DNA of 45,931 nucleotides from Micromonospora sp. MP36 (GTDB taxonomy: Bacteria; Actinomycetota; Actinomycetes; Mycobacteriales; Micromonosporaceae): contig NZ_VSFA01000059.1 of NCBI RefSeq assembly GCF_008119785.1, positions 1-45,931 of the forward strand, given 5' to 3'. The notes under the pieces were generated by a model, which ran no database searches, was not told where the DNA came from, and was given only the letters and a program-made list of their open reading frames with translations. The position numbers and the translations under genes were made by a program. Below are positions 8,784 through 16,628 of the stretch, piece after piece. Every line of letters begins with the position of its first letter. Position 1 is the first letter of the stretch.

Positions 8784-8965
8784 CCCCCGTCGAACCCCGA
8801 GTTCTGCCCCGTGGAACAGGAAGGGACGAGCCGCTCGCGCACCGCTTGCGGTTCGAAGGGCTTGGACCCTGCCTCCACGTGAATATCACCCGCATGCGTC
8901 GGTGCCACTCGGCCTACCGGTCGCCACTCAGCGACGCGGAATTCGCGTCAAGAAGGGAACAAGCA

Positions 8966-9874
8966 GTGTCTGTCACGCTCAACGAGCCCTACCTCGGTGT
9001 CGAAGCGCAGAGGATCTACTACGACTTCCGTGAGCGTACGGCCGCGTTCGACCTGATCCGGGAGGTGGTGCCGGTGACGTACGCCTTGCATGCCGGCTCG
9101 GACGCCGGCCGCCTGATCAGCGACAGCCTGGCTCGGCTGGAGGCGTGCGGCAGTGTCGAGGAGGTCGACGCTGTCTTCGCGGACTGCCGCGCGAGGTGGG
9201 ACGAAGCCGGGTTCGGCGCGCGTCTCACCAACGACAAGGAGGGCGCTTGGCACCGGAGCCTCCTGGTCGCCGGCCTCGACCGTGCGCACGGACACGTGGT
9301 GGACATGGGCAATCACAACAACGGGTTCGGTGACTACCTGCTGCGAGTGAACCCAGCCGTCAAGCACGTCACGGGAGTCGACCACCGCAACGATCCGAAC
9401 GTCCTCACGGGCGAGCGCCTCGACTTCGTCCATCAGGACGACGTGACCAAGGTCCCGTTGGACGACGACAGTGCCGACACCGTGGCATTTCGCGTGGCCC
9501 TCCACCACTGGACCAAGCCCGTGCAGGAGGCGCTGCTCGCCGAGGCGGCTCGCATCGTGCGCCCCGGCGGAGAGATCCTCATCGTCGAGGACTCGTGGGC
9601 TGACCGGCCCGGCCTGACGGACAACGCCCTGACGCAGCAGTACCGGAAGCTGAGCGGTGAGGATAAAGTCGCCGCCCTGTCGCTGATCGACGTCTCCTCC
9701 TGCCTCATGAAGGAGGAGACGGTCGCCTACCCCATGTCGTACCGGTCGGCGGCCGAGTGGGAGTCCATGATCACCGCCCTCGGCGCCACATCGATCGATT
9801 CGACGTACTGGGGCTTCACGATGTTCACCGTGTACGGCGCGCCGATGCTCGTCACTCGCGCGACGATGGCCTGA
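8966..9874 (+). CDS. SAM-dependent methyltransferase with unusual motif I
   Basis: The 302-residue protein has the class I methyltransferase layout: a helical N-terminal extension of about 110 residues, then HVVDMGNHNNGFGDYLL in the motif I position, VTGVDHRND (motif II), DTVAFRVALHHW and EAARIVRPGGEILIVEDSW (post-core). Motif I lacks the standard GxGxG: the loop reads GNHNNGFG, so cofactor binding may be altered. I chose the GTG at 8966 because AGAAGGGA lies just upstream and the further in-frame ATG at 8846 gives an unconvincing leader. It is the last gene of the plus-strand series and is followed directly by a strong terminator. Confidence 0.8.
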   Translation: MSVTLNEPYLGVEAQRIYYDFRERTAAFDLIREVVPVTYALHAGSDAGRLISDSLARLEACGSVEEVDAVFADCRARWDEAGFGARLTNDKEGAWHRSLLVAGLDRAHGHVVDMGNHNNGFGDYLLRVNPAVKHVTGVDHRNDPNVLTGERLDFVHQDDVTKVPLDDDSADTVAFRVALHHWTKPVQEALLAEAARIVRPGGEILIVEDSWADRPGLTDNALTQQYRKLSGEDKVAALSLIDVSSCLMKEETVAYPMSYRSAAEWESMITALGATSIDSTYWGFTMFTVYGAPMLVTRATMA

Positions 9875-9882
9875 GGCGAGGA

Positions 9883-9918
9883 CCGAGAGGGCCGGTCTCA
9901 CAAGATCGACCCTCTCGG
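9883..9918. terminator. Two-way intrinsic-type terminator
   Basis: CCGAGAGGG (9883-9891) pairs perfectly with CCCTCTCGG (9910-9918). After one mismatch a further six pairs (one G-U) close a CACA loop. It lies between the convergent methyltransferase (ends 9874) and phoX-like gene (ends 9930). A short T-containing run follows on the plus side. It marks the right end of the biosynthetic series. Confidence 0.8.
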
Positions 9919-9929
9919 CCCCGTTTGTC

Positions 9930-11990
9930 TCAGGAGGTGATCACGACGACCGACGGCCGCGGGAACGCGTGGGTGTGCGGCCACGTGCTCGAGGGGCTTT
10001 CGAAGGTGGAGCCGTCGGTCTCGCCGGGATGCTGCACAGCCAACCACACAGCCCGGTCATCGTGGCTGATGAAGGGTCCGCACGGCTCGGCCCCCACCGG
10101 AACGGTGGCGAACTGGTGCACCTGTCCCCGCCGGGGCCCTGCCAGCGGCACACGGAAGAGGCCGTCGTTCGACCCGAGGGCGTTGCCGTCGGTCGCCACC
10201 CACAGGTTGCCGACGCTGTCGAAGGTCAGGTTGTCCGGACAGCTGATCGGACTGACGTGGTCCTTGGGATATCCGGCGAAGTAGGTCTCCGGTGCCTCCG
10301 GGTCGCCGCACACCAGAAGCAGGCGCCAGGAGAACGTCGTGCTGCCGTGGTCGGTGCCGCTCTCCTCCAACTCCACGACGTAGCCGTTCCGGTTTCCGCT
10401 CTTCTCGGTCAGGGGGGCGCCGAGCTCGGAGCGGACGTTGCTCCGACCCAGAGGGTTAGCCTCGTCCACCGGGTAGGCGGCGGTGCCACGCGAGGAGTTG
10501 TTGGTCAACGCGGCGTAGACCCGGCCGCTGGTGGGGTGCGGCTCGACGTCCTCGGGCCGGTCCATCTTGGTCGCCCCGACCCTGTCCGCTGCGATGCGAG
10601 TGTCGATCAGGACGTCGGCGACCGTCATGCCCTCGACGAAGGACGTTGTGTCGCTGGCCAGTGGGATCCACTCGCCCGAGCCGTCGTACTCGCCGTCCTG
10701 CGTGCCATCACCGGTCATCCGAGCGACGTACAGTGTGCCCGCGGAGAGCAGGCTCATGTTCCGTTGCCGAGCCCGGCGCGTCGGGCGTGTGTCGATCCTG
10801 TCGCGCGAGACGAACTTGTAGAGGTACTCGCCGCGCTGGTCGTCCCCCATGTAGGCGACGGCGTGGCCCTCGTTGCTGACTGCGATGTTGGCGCCCTCGT
10901 GCTTGAAGCGCCCGAGCATGGTGTGCTTGCGAGGCGTCGAGCGAGGATCGTAGGGGTCGATCTCCACGATCCATCCGAACCGGAAGGGCTCGTGCGGCTC
11001 GACCTCCAGGTCGAATCGGGGATCCACGTTCCGCCAGGCGCGGAACTCCTCGACCTCGACCCCGTAGCGGGCGTAGCTCTCGGTGTAGCGCGGGTCCAGC
11101 GTCGCACCGTCACGGGCGTCGAAGTAGGCGTTGAAGTTCTCCTCCCCCGACAAGATCGTGCCCCAGGGCGTCGTGCCGCCTGCGCAGTTCTGGAGCGTTC
11201 CGAGCACCCGTCTACCGGTTGGGTCGGCCGCCGTCCTCAGCCGCGGATCGCCGGCAGCCGGCCCGTCGACGAGGAACTCGGTGGAGCCCGTGATCCGACG
11301 GTTGAACCTAGACCGACTCGGTGGGACCGGCACGAACGATCCGTCTCGTCGACGCGTCAGCTCGACCACGGACATGCCGTGCGACTGGATGGCGATCCTG
11401 CTGATGGTGTCCGCGTCGTACACCCCTGCCGGGTACATCAGCTCCTCGTTGGTGTACTCGTGGTTGCACACCAGCAGCACACGATCGCGCTGCAGGGGCA
11501 GGACTGCGACGTAGTCGCAGTTGTACCCGAACTGTAGGGCCGCTGACTCCGGGGTCTGGCGCAGCACGTCGAACGCGGGCGCGGCCGGGAGCACGGCGTC
11601 ACCCCAGGACATCACGATCTGCGAGCGAAACCCCGGCGCAACGGTGACCTCGTCACGAACGTTCGGGGGGACGGGCGTCCACGCCCCTCGGGCAACGCTG
11701 ATCCCACGCGGTCCGCCGACGGGGTGGCCGGCGGTCGGCTCGGCTGCGGCCGCCGCGGGGGTGTCCGCATGGTTTCCCACGACCAGGGTCCCGGCACCGA
11801 GGACGGCACCCCGCAGCAGTGCGCGCCGCGTGAGCGACCGCTCCACGAGATCGGAGAAGTGCACGTTGTCAGAGGTGTTGGGCTCCGGACTGCTGCAGGC
11901 GTCACCACAACGGTAGTGACAGGTCGCCGCACTCCGTGAGCCCGATCTGGGGGCTGATATCAGGGTGAGCAGGGTGGGTCGCACTGGCAT
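9930..11990 (-). CDS. phoX: PhoX-family Tat-exported phosphatase
   Basis: PhoX enzymes are Ca2+/Fe-dependent alkaline phosphatases exported folded by the Tat system. The 686-residue protein has a twin-arginine signal, LTRRALLRGAVLGAGTLVVG, near residue 55, followed by an alanine-rich cleavage region. Conserved PhoX blocks are visible: NHEYTNEELMYP, QNCAGGTTPWGTILSGEEN and DRPEDVEPHP. The ATG at 11988-11990 is my choice; an in-frame extension of about 100 residues upstream overlaps decayed DNA and adds nothing recognisable. It is convergent with the biosynthetic series. Phosphate scavenging is the usual role; removal of phosphate from an exported phosphorylated product is a second possibility given the kinases nearby. 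Confidence 0.9.
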   Translation of the reverse strand: MPVRPTLLTLISAPRSGSRSAATCHYRCGDACSSPEPNTSDNVHFSDLVERSLTRRALLRGAVLGAGTLVVGNHADTPAAAAAEPTAGHPVGGPRGISVARGAWTPVPPNVRDEVTVAPGFRSQIVMSWGDAVLPAAPAFDVLRQTPESAALQFGYNCDYVAVLPLQRDRVLLVCNHEYTNEELMYPAGVYDADTISRIAIQSHGMSVVELTRRRDGSFVPVPPSRSRFNRRITGSTEFLVDGPAAGDPRLRTAADPTGRRVLGTLQNCAGGTTPWGTILSGEENFNAYFDARDGATLDPRYTESYARYGVEVEEFRAWRNVDPRFDLEVEPHEPFRFGWIVEIDPYDPRSTPRKHTMLGRFKHEGANIAVSNEGHAVAYMGDDQRGEYLYKFVSRDRIDTRPTRRARQRNMSLLSAGTLYVARMTGDGTQDGEYDGSGEWIPLASDTTSFVEGMTVADVLIDTRIAADRVGATKMDRPEDVEPHPTSGRVYAALTNNSSRGTAAYPVDEANPLGRSNVRSELGAPLTEKSGNRNGYVVELEESGTDHGSTTFSWRLLLVCGDPEAPETYFAGYPKDHVSPISCPDNLTFDSVGNLWVATDGNALGSNDGLFRVPLAGPRRGQVHQFATVPVGAEPCGPFISHDDRAVWLAVQHPGETDGSTFESPSSTWPHTHAFPRPSVVVITS

Positions 11991-12216
11991 CTTCGTCTCT
12001 ACCCCATGTTCTGTTGTCGCTGCGGTCCGAGTACTTGGCGAGCCACAATGCCCCGGCGATCCAGGACCCTCATCGCGTTGATGTGTGCCGGGAGTCGCTT
12101 GTGGTGGACGCCAGATTAACTGGTGGTAGCGTGCTTGTGTTGCCCCAGTTCGCCTCGGTTTCTTGGCTCTCGTCGCAGAGCTCTGCCCTTCGATCAGGAA
12201 CCCGGGCCGACCGCAC

Positions 12217-12334
12217 CCGGTGAAAGACTCGTGGATCGCAGCCTGCTGCATCGTCGAACGGCTTCCGCTGATCACATTCAACGTCAAAGACTTCGCCGAC
12301 TACGACGTACGACGGGCTCCGGCTCATAGACCCG
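12217..12334 (+). pseudogene. PIN-domain (VapC-like) toxin, C-terminal remnant
   Basis: The frame from 12217 reads VKDSWIAACCIVERLPLITF then NVKDFADYD, which matches the conserved D-xWIAA and late-strand region of VapC-type PIN nucleases. The family ending (roughly DGLRLID) is present only after a shift of frame. TACGACG occurs twice in tandem (12301-12307 and 12308-12314), and removing one copy restores DYDGLRLID. No intact N-terminus or antitoxin is visible. It is a broken toxin gene fragment. Confidence 0.65.
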
Positions 12335-12368
12335 CGTTCGAAACCCGTGCCTTATAGGGCTGCCGCGG

Positions 12369-12520
12369 ATGGCGGAATACGACATCATCTCCGGGCTGAC
12401 CGGCATCGGCGCCCACCTCCTCCGGCACGCCCCGGACGATGAAGCCCTCGGGCGCATCCTGGCCTATCTCGTACGGCCCACCGAACCGCTGCACCAGGGC
12501 GGCGAGGTCGTTCCTGGCTG
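12369..12520 (+). pseudogene. LanC-like cyclase fragment
   Basis: The frame beginning at 12369 reads EYDIISGLTGIGAHLLRHA then ILAYLVRPTEP and PGWWT. This matches the first inner toroid repeat of lanthionine synthetase C-like cyclases of actinobacteria, where a YD-xxxGLxGxGxYLL block is followed by a YLVxL-TEP helix. Only about 50 residues remain. None of the zinc-ligand segments is present, and at about 12520 the similarity switches to a recombinase in another frame. It is the remnant of a lantipeptide-type gene joined by rearrangement. Confidence 0.6.
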
Positions 12521-12795
12521 GTGGACCAGCGTGACCGGTGGGTCACCTCCAACGAACTGGTCCACGAACCCCTGATCGAGCAGGCAGAGTTCGACCGCGT
12601 CCAGGAGATGCTCAACCGGCGGGCTCGCACCGCCACCTCGCCGAAACGAACGAACCGGTCCCGCCACCCCTACATCTTCAAGAGGCTGGTCCACTGCGGA
12701 ATCTGTGGCCGCAAGATGCAGGGCCAGCACTCCCACGGCGTCGCCTACTACCGCTGCCGCTTTCCCCAGGAGTACGCCCTGGCCAACAAGGTTCA
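12521..12795 (+). pseudogene. Serine recombinase fragment (zinc-ribbon region)
   Basis: The frame reads DRWVTSNELVHEPLIEQAEF, then a basic stretch, then FKRLVHCGICGRKMQGQH and YYRCRF. This is the junction of the recombinase domain and the zinc beta-ribbon of large serine recombinases, with the CxxC pair and a following Cys. The catalytic N-terminal resolvase domain is missing and similarity stops at LANKV (about 12795), 13 bases from the end of the convergent aldolase gene. It is a truncated piece of an integrase or transposase and marks a breakpoint. Confidence 0.75.
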
Positions 12796-12807
12796 GGCGG
12801 GCGTTGG

Positions 12808-13431
12808 TCAGCGTGCGACGGCCGCGACGCTCGCCGCGACCAGCGCGGCCACCCGGGCGAAGTCACCGGCGGCCATCATCGAGCGGGGCACCATCCAGCT
12901 GCCGCCGACGGCGAGGACGGACGGCAACGCGAGGTATTCCCCCACTGACGCGGCATCGATGCCGCCGGTCGGAACAAACGAGACCTGGCCGAAGGGCGCG
13001 GACAGCGCGGCGACCGCCGCGGCGCCGCCGGAGGTGCCGGCGGGGAAGAACTTCAGCACCGTGACCTCGGCGGCTAGCGCGTCCATGACCTCCGTCGCAG
13101 TGGTGGCACCGGGCAGCACGAAGACCCCGTGGTCCCGGCAGCGACGGACGATCGGTTCGCTGAAGCCAGGCGACACGACGAACGTCGCGCCGGCCCGCAC
13201 CGCGTCGTCCACCTGCGTCACGCTGGTGACCGTACCGGCGCCCACCACTATTCCACCGTGGGCGGCCATCCGGCCGATCGCCTCGATGGCCGAGGGGGTG
13301 CGCAGGGTGATCTCGGCGATGGGTAGGCCGCCGGCCGCGAGCGCGTCGGCGAGCGGCGCGGCGTCAGCGGCGTCGTCGAGGACGACGACGGGCACGAGAC
13401 GGTGCTGGCGCAACACCTCGGGGACGTTCAT
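12808..13431 (-). CDS. eda: KDPG/KHG aldolase
   Basis: The 207-residue class I aldolase splits 2-keto-3-deoxy-6-phosphogluconate into pyruvate and glyceraldehyde-3-phosphate. The catalytic glutamate is in IAEITLRTP, the Schiff-base lysine in VLKFFPAG, and the phosphate loop in VPTGGI and AVGGSWM. Length is typical. It is the last gene on the minus strand of module A and pairs functionally with the KDG kinase at 16628. The 136-bp gap before it is the longest downstream of the SDR/RidA pair, so it may have a weak promoter of its own. Confidence 0.93.
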   Translation of the reverse strand: MNVPEVLRQHRLVPVVVLDDAADAAPLADALAAGGLPIAEITLRTPSAIEAIGRMAAHGGIVVGAGTVTSVTQVDDAVRAGATFVVSPGFSEPIVRRCRDHGVFVLPGATTATEVMDALAAEVTVLKFFPAGTSGGAAAVAALSAPFGQVSFVPTGGIDAASVGEYLALPSVLAVGGSWMVPRSMMAAGDFARVAALVAASVAAVAR

Positions 13432-13566
13432 GCTGCTCCTAGTTGTGTGGAGTGGTCAGACGTGCCGTTTGCGCGAGCACGGCGCCCTGCGGATCGGCCT
13501 CGGGCTCCGCCATCAACCGCCGCCCGCGGCTCGTCGCCCGATGTCGGAGCCGGCGCCAGACCTGTT

Positions 13567-14580
13567 CTATTCGGGCCGATCAGGAGCCTCCCTCGTTGTG
13601 GGCACCCTGGACCACCAGTCGCCTGGATCTACCGCGACTTTGGGCTGAATTGCAGAGTGCGGAAGCGCCGCGTGGACTCCGAGCACACCGTTGACGATCT
13701 GGGTGATGCGCAAGTCGACCGTCTGGCTGCAGAGGTTGAGAGCTTCCTTCCGCTCGAAGCCATATAGCTGCTGCATCAAGTCGATCATGTCACGCAATGC
13801 CATGTACGTGGCTTCGTCGAGGCATCTCGCGAAGCCGAAGGTGAGCCACTCCTTCCGGGTTCGGGCCCGTGGGGTAGTGAGCTGAACATCAGTAACCACC
13901 GTCAGAGTCAGGACGACGGACTCCATAGGACATTCGATGGCCGTGGACCCGACTTCGCCGTCGCCCTGAGCCGCGTGGCCGTCGCCGACCGAGAAGAGTG
14001 CGCCGTTCACGGCGACCGGCAGGTAGAGGGTTGACCCGACTACCAACTCCTTGCAGTCGATATTGCCGCCTGTCACGCGAGGGGGGTGAGTCGAATGGAT
14101 TCCGGGTTCTGCTGGAGCGACTCCCATGACTCCCATGAAGGGGCGGGTCGCCACCGTATGGCCTTCATGGCTCGTGGCAAACCGATTCTCGCTGTCAATG
14201 CTCCAGCCGAGGTAGTATTCGCCGCCTCCGTCGACTTGCAAGAGGTGGTCGTGTCTGGCGTCGCGGCCGCCAGCCCGGCTCCAACCCCATCCGGCAGGCC
14301 TGATCTCGTTGATCTCGACTGCCAGCACTGACCCGGGTCGTGCACCCTCGATGTACACCGGCCCGGACAGCGCATGCCCGGAGTCGACGCCAGGCCTGCG
14401 TCCAGGCCACTCATCGCCGTGGGCAACCGGGGGGCCCGGCTCGAGGTTCAGTAGCCAGTCGCCGTCCAGCGTCGAGAATTCCACGGTGTCGCCGGACCTG
14501 ACGGTAAGGATCGGCGCATGGTCACGCGAGAAGGATCCGTGCAGCGTCGTGTCGTTCAGCGGAATGATGTGCCGGATCAT
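13567..14580 (-). CDS. Acetamidase/formamidase family amidase
   Basis: FmdA/AmdA-family enzymes hydrolyse formamide or short aliphatic amides to the acid and ammonia. The 337-residue protein carries the conserved core VTGGNIDCKELVVGSTLYLP followed by FSVGDGHAAQGDGEVG and ECPM, plus GPVYIEGARPGSVLAVEI in the N-terminal half. Length is slightly below that of classical formamidases (about 400). The start ATG at 14578-14580 lies 34 bp after the cyclase-family gene stop. In a module built around hydantoinase and carbamoyl-amidase it would release nitrogen from an amide by-product; formate would be a C1 product. Substrate choice between formamide and others is not readable. Confidence 0.88.
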   Translation of the reverse strand: MIRHIIPLNDTTLHGSFSRDHAPILTVRSGDTVEFSTLDGDWLLNLEPGPPVAHGDEWPGRRPGVDSGHALSGPVYIEGARPGSVLAVEINEIRPAGWGWSRAGGRDARHDHLLQVDGGGEYYLGWSIDSENRFATSHEGHTVATRPFMGVMGVAPAEPGIHSTHPPRVTGGNIDCKELVVGSTLYLPVAVNGALFSVGDGHAAQGDGEVGSTAIECPMESVVLTLTVVTDVQLTTPRARTRKEWLTFGFARCLDEATYMALRDMIDLMQQLYGFERKEALNLCSQTVDLRITQIVNGVLGVHAALPHSAIQPKVAVDPGDWWSRVPTTREAPDRPE

Positions 14581-14614
14581 CGGACGGACCCACCGACTTG
14601 ATCATGGCGCCCCG

Positions 14615-15316
14615 TCATTCCTCAACGATGGCGAAGGCGCGAACGGGTGAACCGGTCCCCTTGTCAAGCCGCAACGGGACCCCGAAGAAGGTGAACTCCC
14701 CCACTTCGACGAGTTCTTCCAGGTTCACGAGCCATTCGTAATGGGTGATACCCCGGTCGCGGCAGACCCGGTGGCTGGGGAACAGGTTCGTGCTCATGAT
14801 GTCGGTGGACGGGCCCTCGACGCCATGCACGAGTGAGCCGTGGTCCGCCAGCCAGTGAGTGGCCTCGACCGACAGACCTGGATTGAGGTCGAACAGACGC
14901 TTGTCGGGATAGTGCCGACGATGAAATCCCGTGTTGAGCAGGACGATGTGCCCGTCCACGTGGATCCCCGTGTTCTCCTGCGCCCGCTCGAGATCGACAA
15001 CGGTGATCTCGCCGAGGTCCGGTATGTGTGTCATGTCGAAGCAGACGGCCTTCCCGAAGAACATCGAGATCGGCATCTGGTCAATCGTCTGCCCCTGAGG
15101 GTTCATATGGAAGAAGGCGTCCACGTGGGTTCCCGTGTGCTCGACCAGGCCAAGATACTTCCACGAGGAGGTATGCGGGTCGTCTGCGGTGCCCGCACCA
15201 AAAGCGAGGCTGCTCTCATGGGTTTGCAGCGTGACGTAGACGGGTCGCTGGAAAGCGTCTTGTACCGGCATGTTGTCGGAGACGGTGAGACTTAGGTCCA
15301 CAATTCGCTGGGCCAC
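14615..15316 (-). CDS. Cyclase-family (kynurenine-formamidase-like) metal hydrolase
   Basis: The 233-residue protein belongs to the cyclase family (PF04199), metal-dependent hydrolases that include bacterial kynurenine formamidase and isatin hydrolase. The metal motif EHTGTHVDAFFH follows the family pattern H-xGTHxD-xxxH. The second conserved block is IVVLNTGF-like (HIVLLNTGFHRRHYPDK) and the third is GVEGPSTD. I take the GTG at 15314-15316 because the family normally begins with a short strand such as RIVDLSLTVSDNMP; the frame is open further upstream into the SIS gene. Being between the RuMP pair and a formamidase, it may open an N-formyl compound or cyclic amide. Precise reaction unknown. 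Confidence 0.8.
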   Translation of the reverse strand: MAQRIVDLSLTVSDNMPVQDAFQRPVYVTLQTHESSLAFGAGTADDPHTSSWKYLGLVEHTGTHVDAFFHMNPQGQTIDQMPISMFFGKAVCFDMTHIPDLGEITVVDLERAQENTGIHVDGHIVLLNTGFHRRHYPDKRLFDLNPGLSVEATHWLADHGSLVHGVEGPSTDIMSTNLFPSHRVCRDRGITHYEWLVNLEELVEVGEFTFFGVPLRLDKGTGSPVRAFAIVEE

Positions 15317-15384
15317 GACTATCCATTCTTGCGACGCCAAGGCGCGCTTGGGGACGGCGGTTTGGGTGGGATTCGTTGTGAGTG

Positions 15385-15951
15385 TTATTCGGTATTGGCG
15401 TGGGCTCTGATGGCAGCCTCGTTGTCGATGCGCCGGCTGTTTGCGATAGTCAGGCAGACAGCGTCGAGGACGAGGTGGACGCACTGGTCGAAGAGGCTGG
15501 ACAGAGGTTGGCTGGTCAGCGCTTCGCCTTTCCTGCGGTGCTTGGTAGCACCGGGAACATGCAGCACAAGGTCGGCCATGGTGGCTAGTTCGGACGAGGG
15601 GTCGCTGGTGACGGCAACCGCCTGACACCGGTTGGCTATCGCGGCCTTCATGGTGCGGACCGTCGAAGCCGTCGTGCCGGATCCTGACACCGCCACCATC
15701 ACATCGCCAGCGGCGACCGCCGGGGTGCAGGTGTCACCGACGAAGTAGACCTGCGTTCCCAGGTGCATCAGCCTCATGGCGAAGGCGCGGGCCATGTAGC
15801 CGGAGCGGCCCTCGCCGGTGACGAACACGCGGTGACCTCGCATTGCCAGCTGGGCCAGGGCGGGGATACCCGACCGGTCCAACCCAGCCAAGGCAGCCGC
15901 GATCTCTCCCGTAATGGCATCGATCGGATCGCCGTGAGAAGTGCCGGTCAT
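15385..15951 (-). CDS. hxlB: 6-phospho-3-hexuloisomerase (SIS domain)
   Basis: The 188-residue SIS-domain protein converts D-arabino-hex-3-ulose-6-phosphate into fructose-6-phosphate, the second step of formaldehyde fixation in the ribulose monophosphate pathway. Visible parts are FVTGEGRSGYMARAFAMRL (sugar-phosphate loop), VMVAVSGSGTTASTV and a C-terminal ending in RAHANTE that matches the family tail. The ATG overlaps the stop of the synthase gene as ATGA, so both are made together. The direct pairing with an HPS-like gene makes this assignment better than a generic SIS sugar isomerase. Confidence 0.87.
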   Translation of the reverse strand: MTGTSHGDPIDAITGEIAAALAGLDRSGIPALAQLAMRGHRVFVTGEGRSGYMARAFAMRLMHLGTQVYFVGDTCTPAVAAGDVMVAVSGSGTTASTVRTMKAAIANRCQAVAVTSDPSSELATMADLVLHVPGATKHRRKGEALTSQPLSSLFDQCVHLVLDAVCLTIANSRRIDNEAAIRAHANTE

Positions 15952-16628
15952 GGAGTTACCTCGCTCAGGCTCTGGGCTGTAGGCGGCTCGTTGGTAAGCA
16001 GCTGCCGGAACGCCGCGGCAGTCGCCGTCGGGTCTACGGCCTTGGTGATGGCCGAGCCCACGATGACTCGAAGGTCTGGGTAGGACTGTGTGAGTGCCGC
16101 CACGTCCGTCTGGACAAGCCCGCCGGCCAGGGCTAGCCGGTGTCCCTTGGCTTTAGCCGCCATCTGGTCGAGCGCATGGCCCACGGAATGCCGCTTTTGC
16201 TGGTCCTTGCCGATGTGAGTAGCCCAGACCAGATGAGACGAGCCAGAGAAGTCAGTCAGGAGCTTGTCGAAACGCTCGGTGCCGGCTGCCAGCAGATCGA
16301 CAAGGACTTCCATGCCCAGCTCATGGGCCCGGGTCGTACAAGCCCGAACCGTGTCGTCCGGTGCCAGAGCCAGCACGCTCATCGCCTGTGCTCCCGCAGC
16401 GTGGCACATGTCCACCTCGGTTACGGCGTCGTCAGCAGTCTTCGTGTCCGCTAGGACGGGTGTCGTTCCGGCTGCGGCCACGACTGCGGCAACGGCGGTC
16501 ATGCCATGCGCCTTGATCAGCGATGTTCCAACTTCGATCCAATCCACGTGCTCGGCGACCTTGCGGGCAAGGTCAACCGCACGCGCTACGGGCATGCGGT
16601 CCAGAGCCACCTGTAGTTGCATCGCCAC
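15948..16628 (-). CDS. hxlA: 3-hexulose-6-phosphate synthase
   Basis: A 226-residue enzyme of the orotidine-5'-phosphate decarboxylase superfamily that condenses formaldehyde with ribulose-5-phosphate. It starts LQVALDRMPVARAVDLA, then WIEVGTSLIKAHG, then the catalytic DxKxxD motif as LADTKTADDAV, and ends with ALAGGLVQTDV and VIVGSAITKA (phosphate grip). The GTG at 16626-16628 overlaps the kinase stop by one base; an in-frame ATG follows two codons later. The related 3-keto-L-gulonate-6-phosphate decarboxylase has the same DxKxxD motif, but that pathway uses a different partner; here the partner is hxlB-like. Role: fixing formaldehyde released from N- or O-methyl substrates. Confidence 0.87.
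   Translation of the reverse strand: MAMQLQVALDRMPVARAVDLARKVAEHVDWIEVGTSLIKAHGMTAVAAVVAAAGTTPVLADTKTADDAVTEVDMCHAAGAQAMSVLALAPDDTVRACTTRAHELGMEVLVDLLAAGTERFDKLLTDFSGSSHLVWATHIGKDQQKRHSVGHALDQMAAKAKGHRLALAGGLVQTDVAALTQSYPDLRVIVGSAITKAVDPTATAAAFRQLLTNEPPTAQSLSEVTP

Noticed and set aside
11991..12287. N-terminal extension of PhoX by about 100 residues
   Set aside because: The Tat signal begins properly after the ATG at 11988-11990, and the extension overlaps the PIN-toxin remnant in antisense.
12521..13648. 375-codon plus-strand fusion of recombinase with a downstream protein
   Set aside because: Only the first ~90 codons match a recombinase; the rest is antisense to KDPG aldolase.
14615..15316. 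Kynurenine formamidase (kynB)
   Set aside because: The cyclase-family metal motif is shared, but no tryptophan-2,3-dioxygenase or kynureninase accompanies it.
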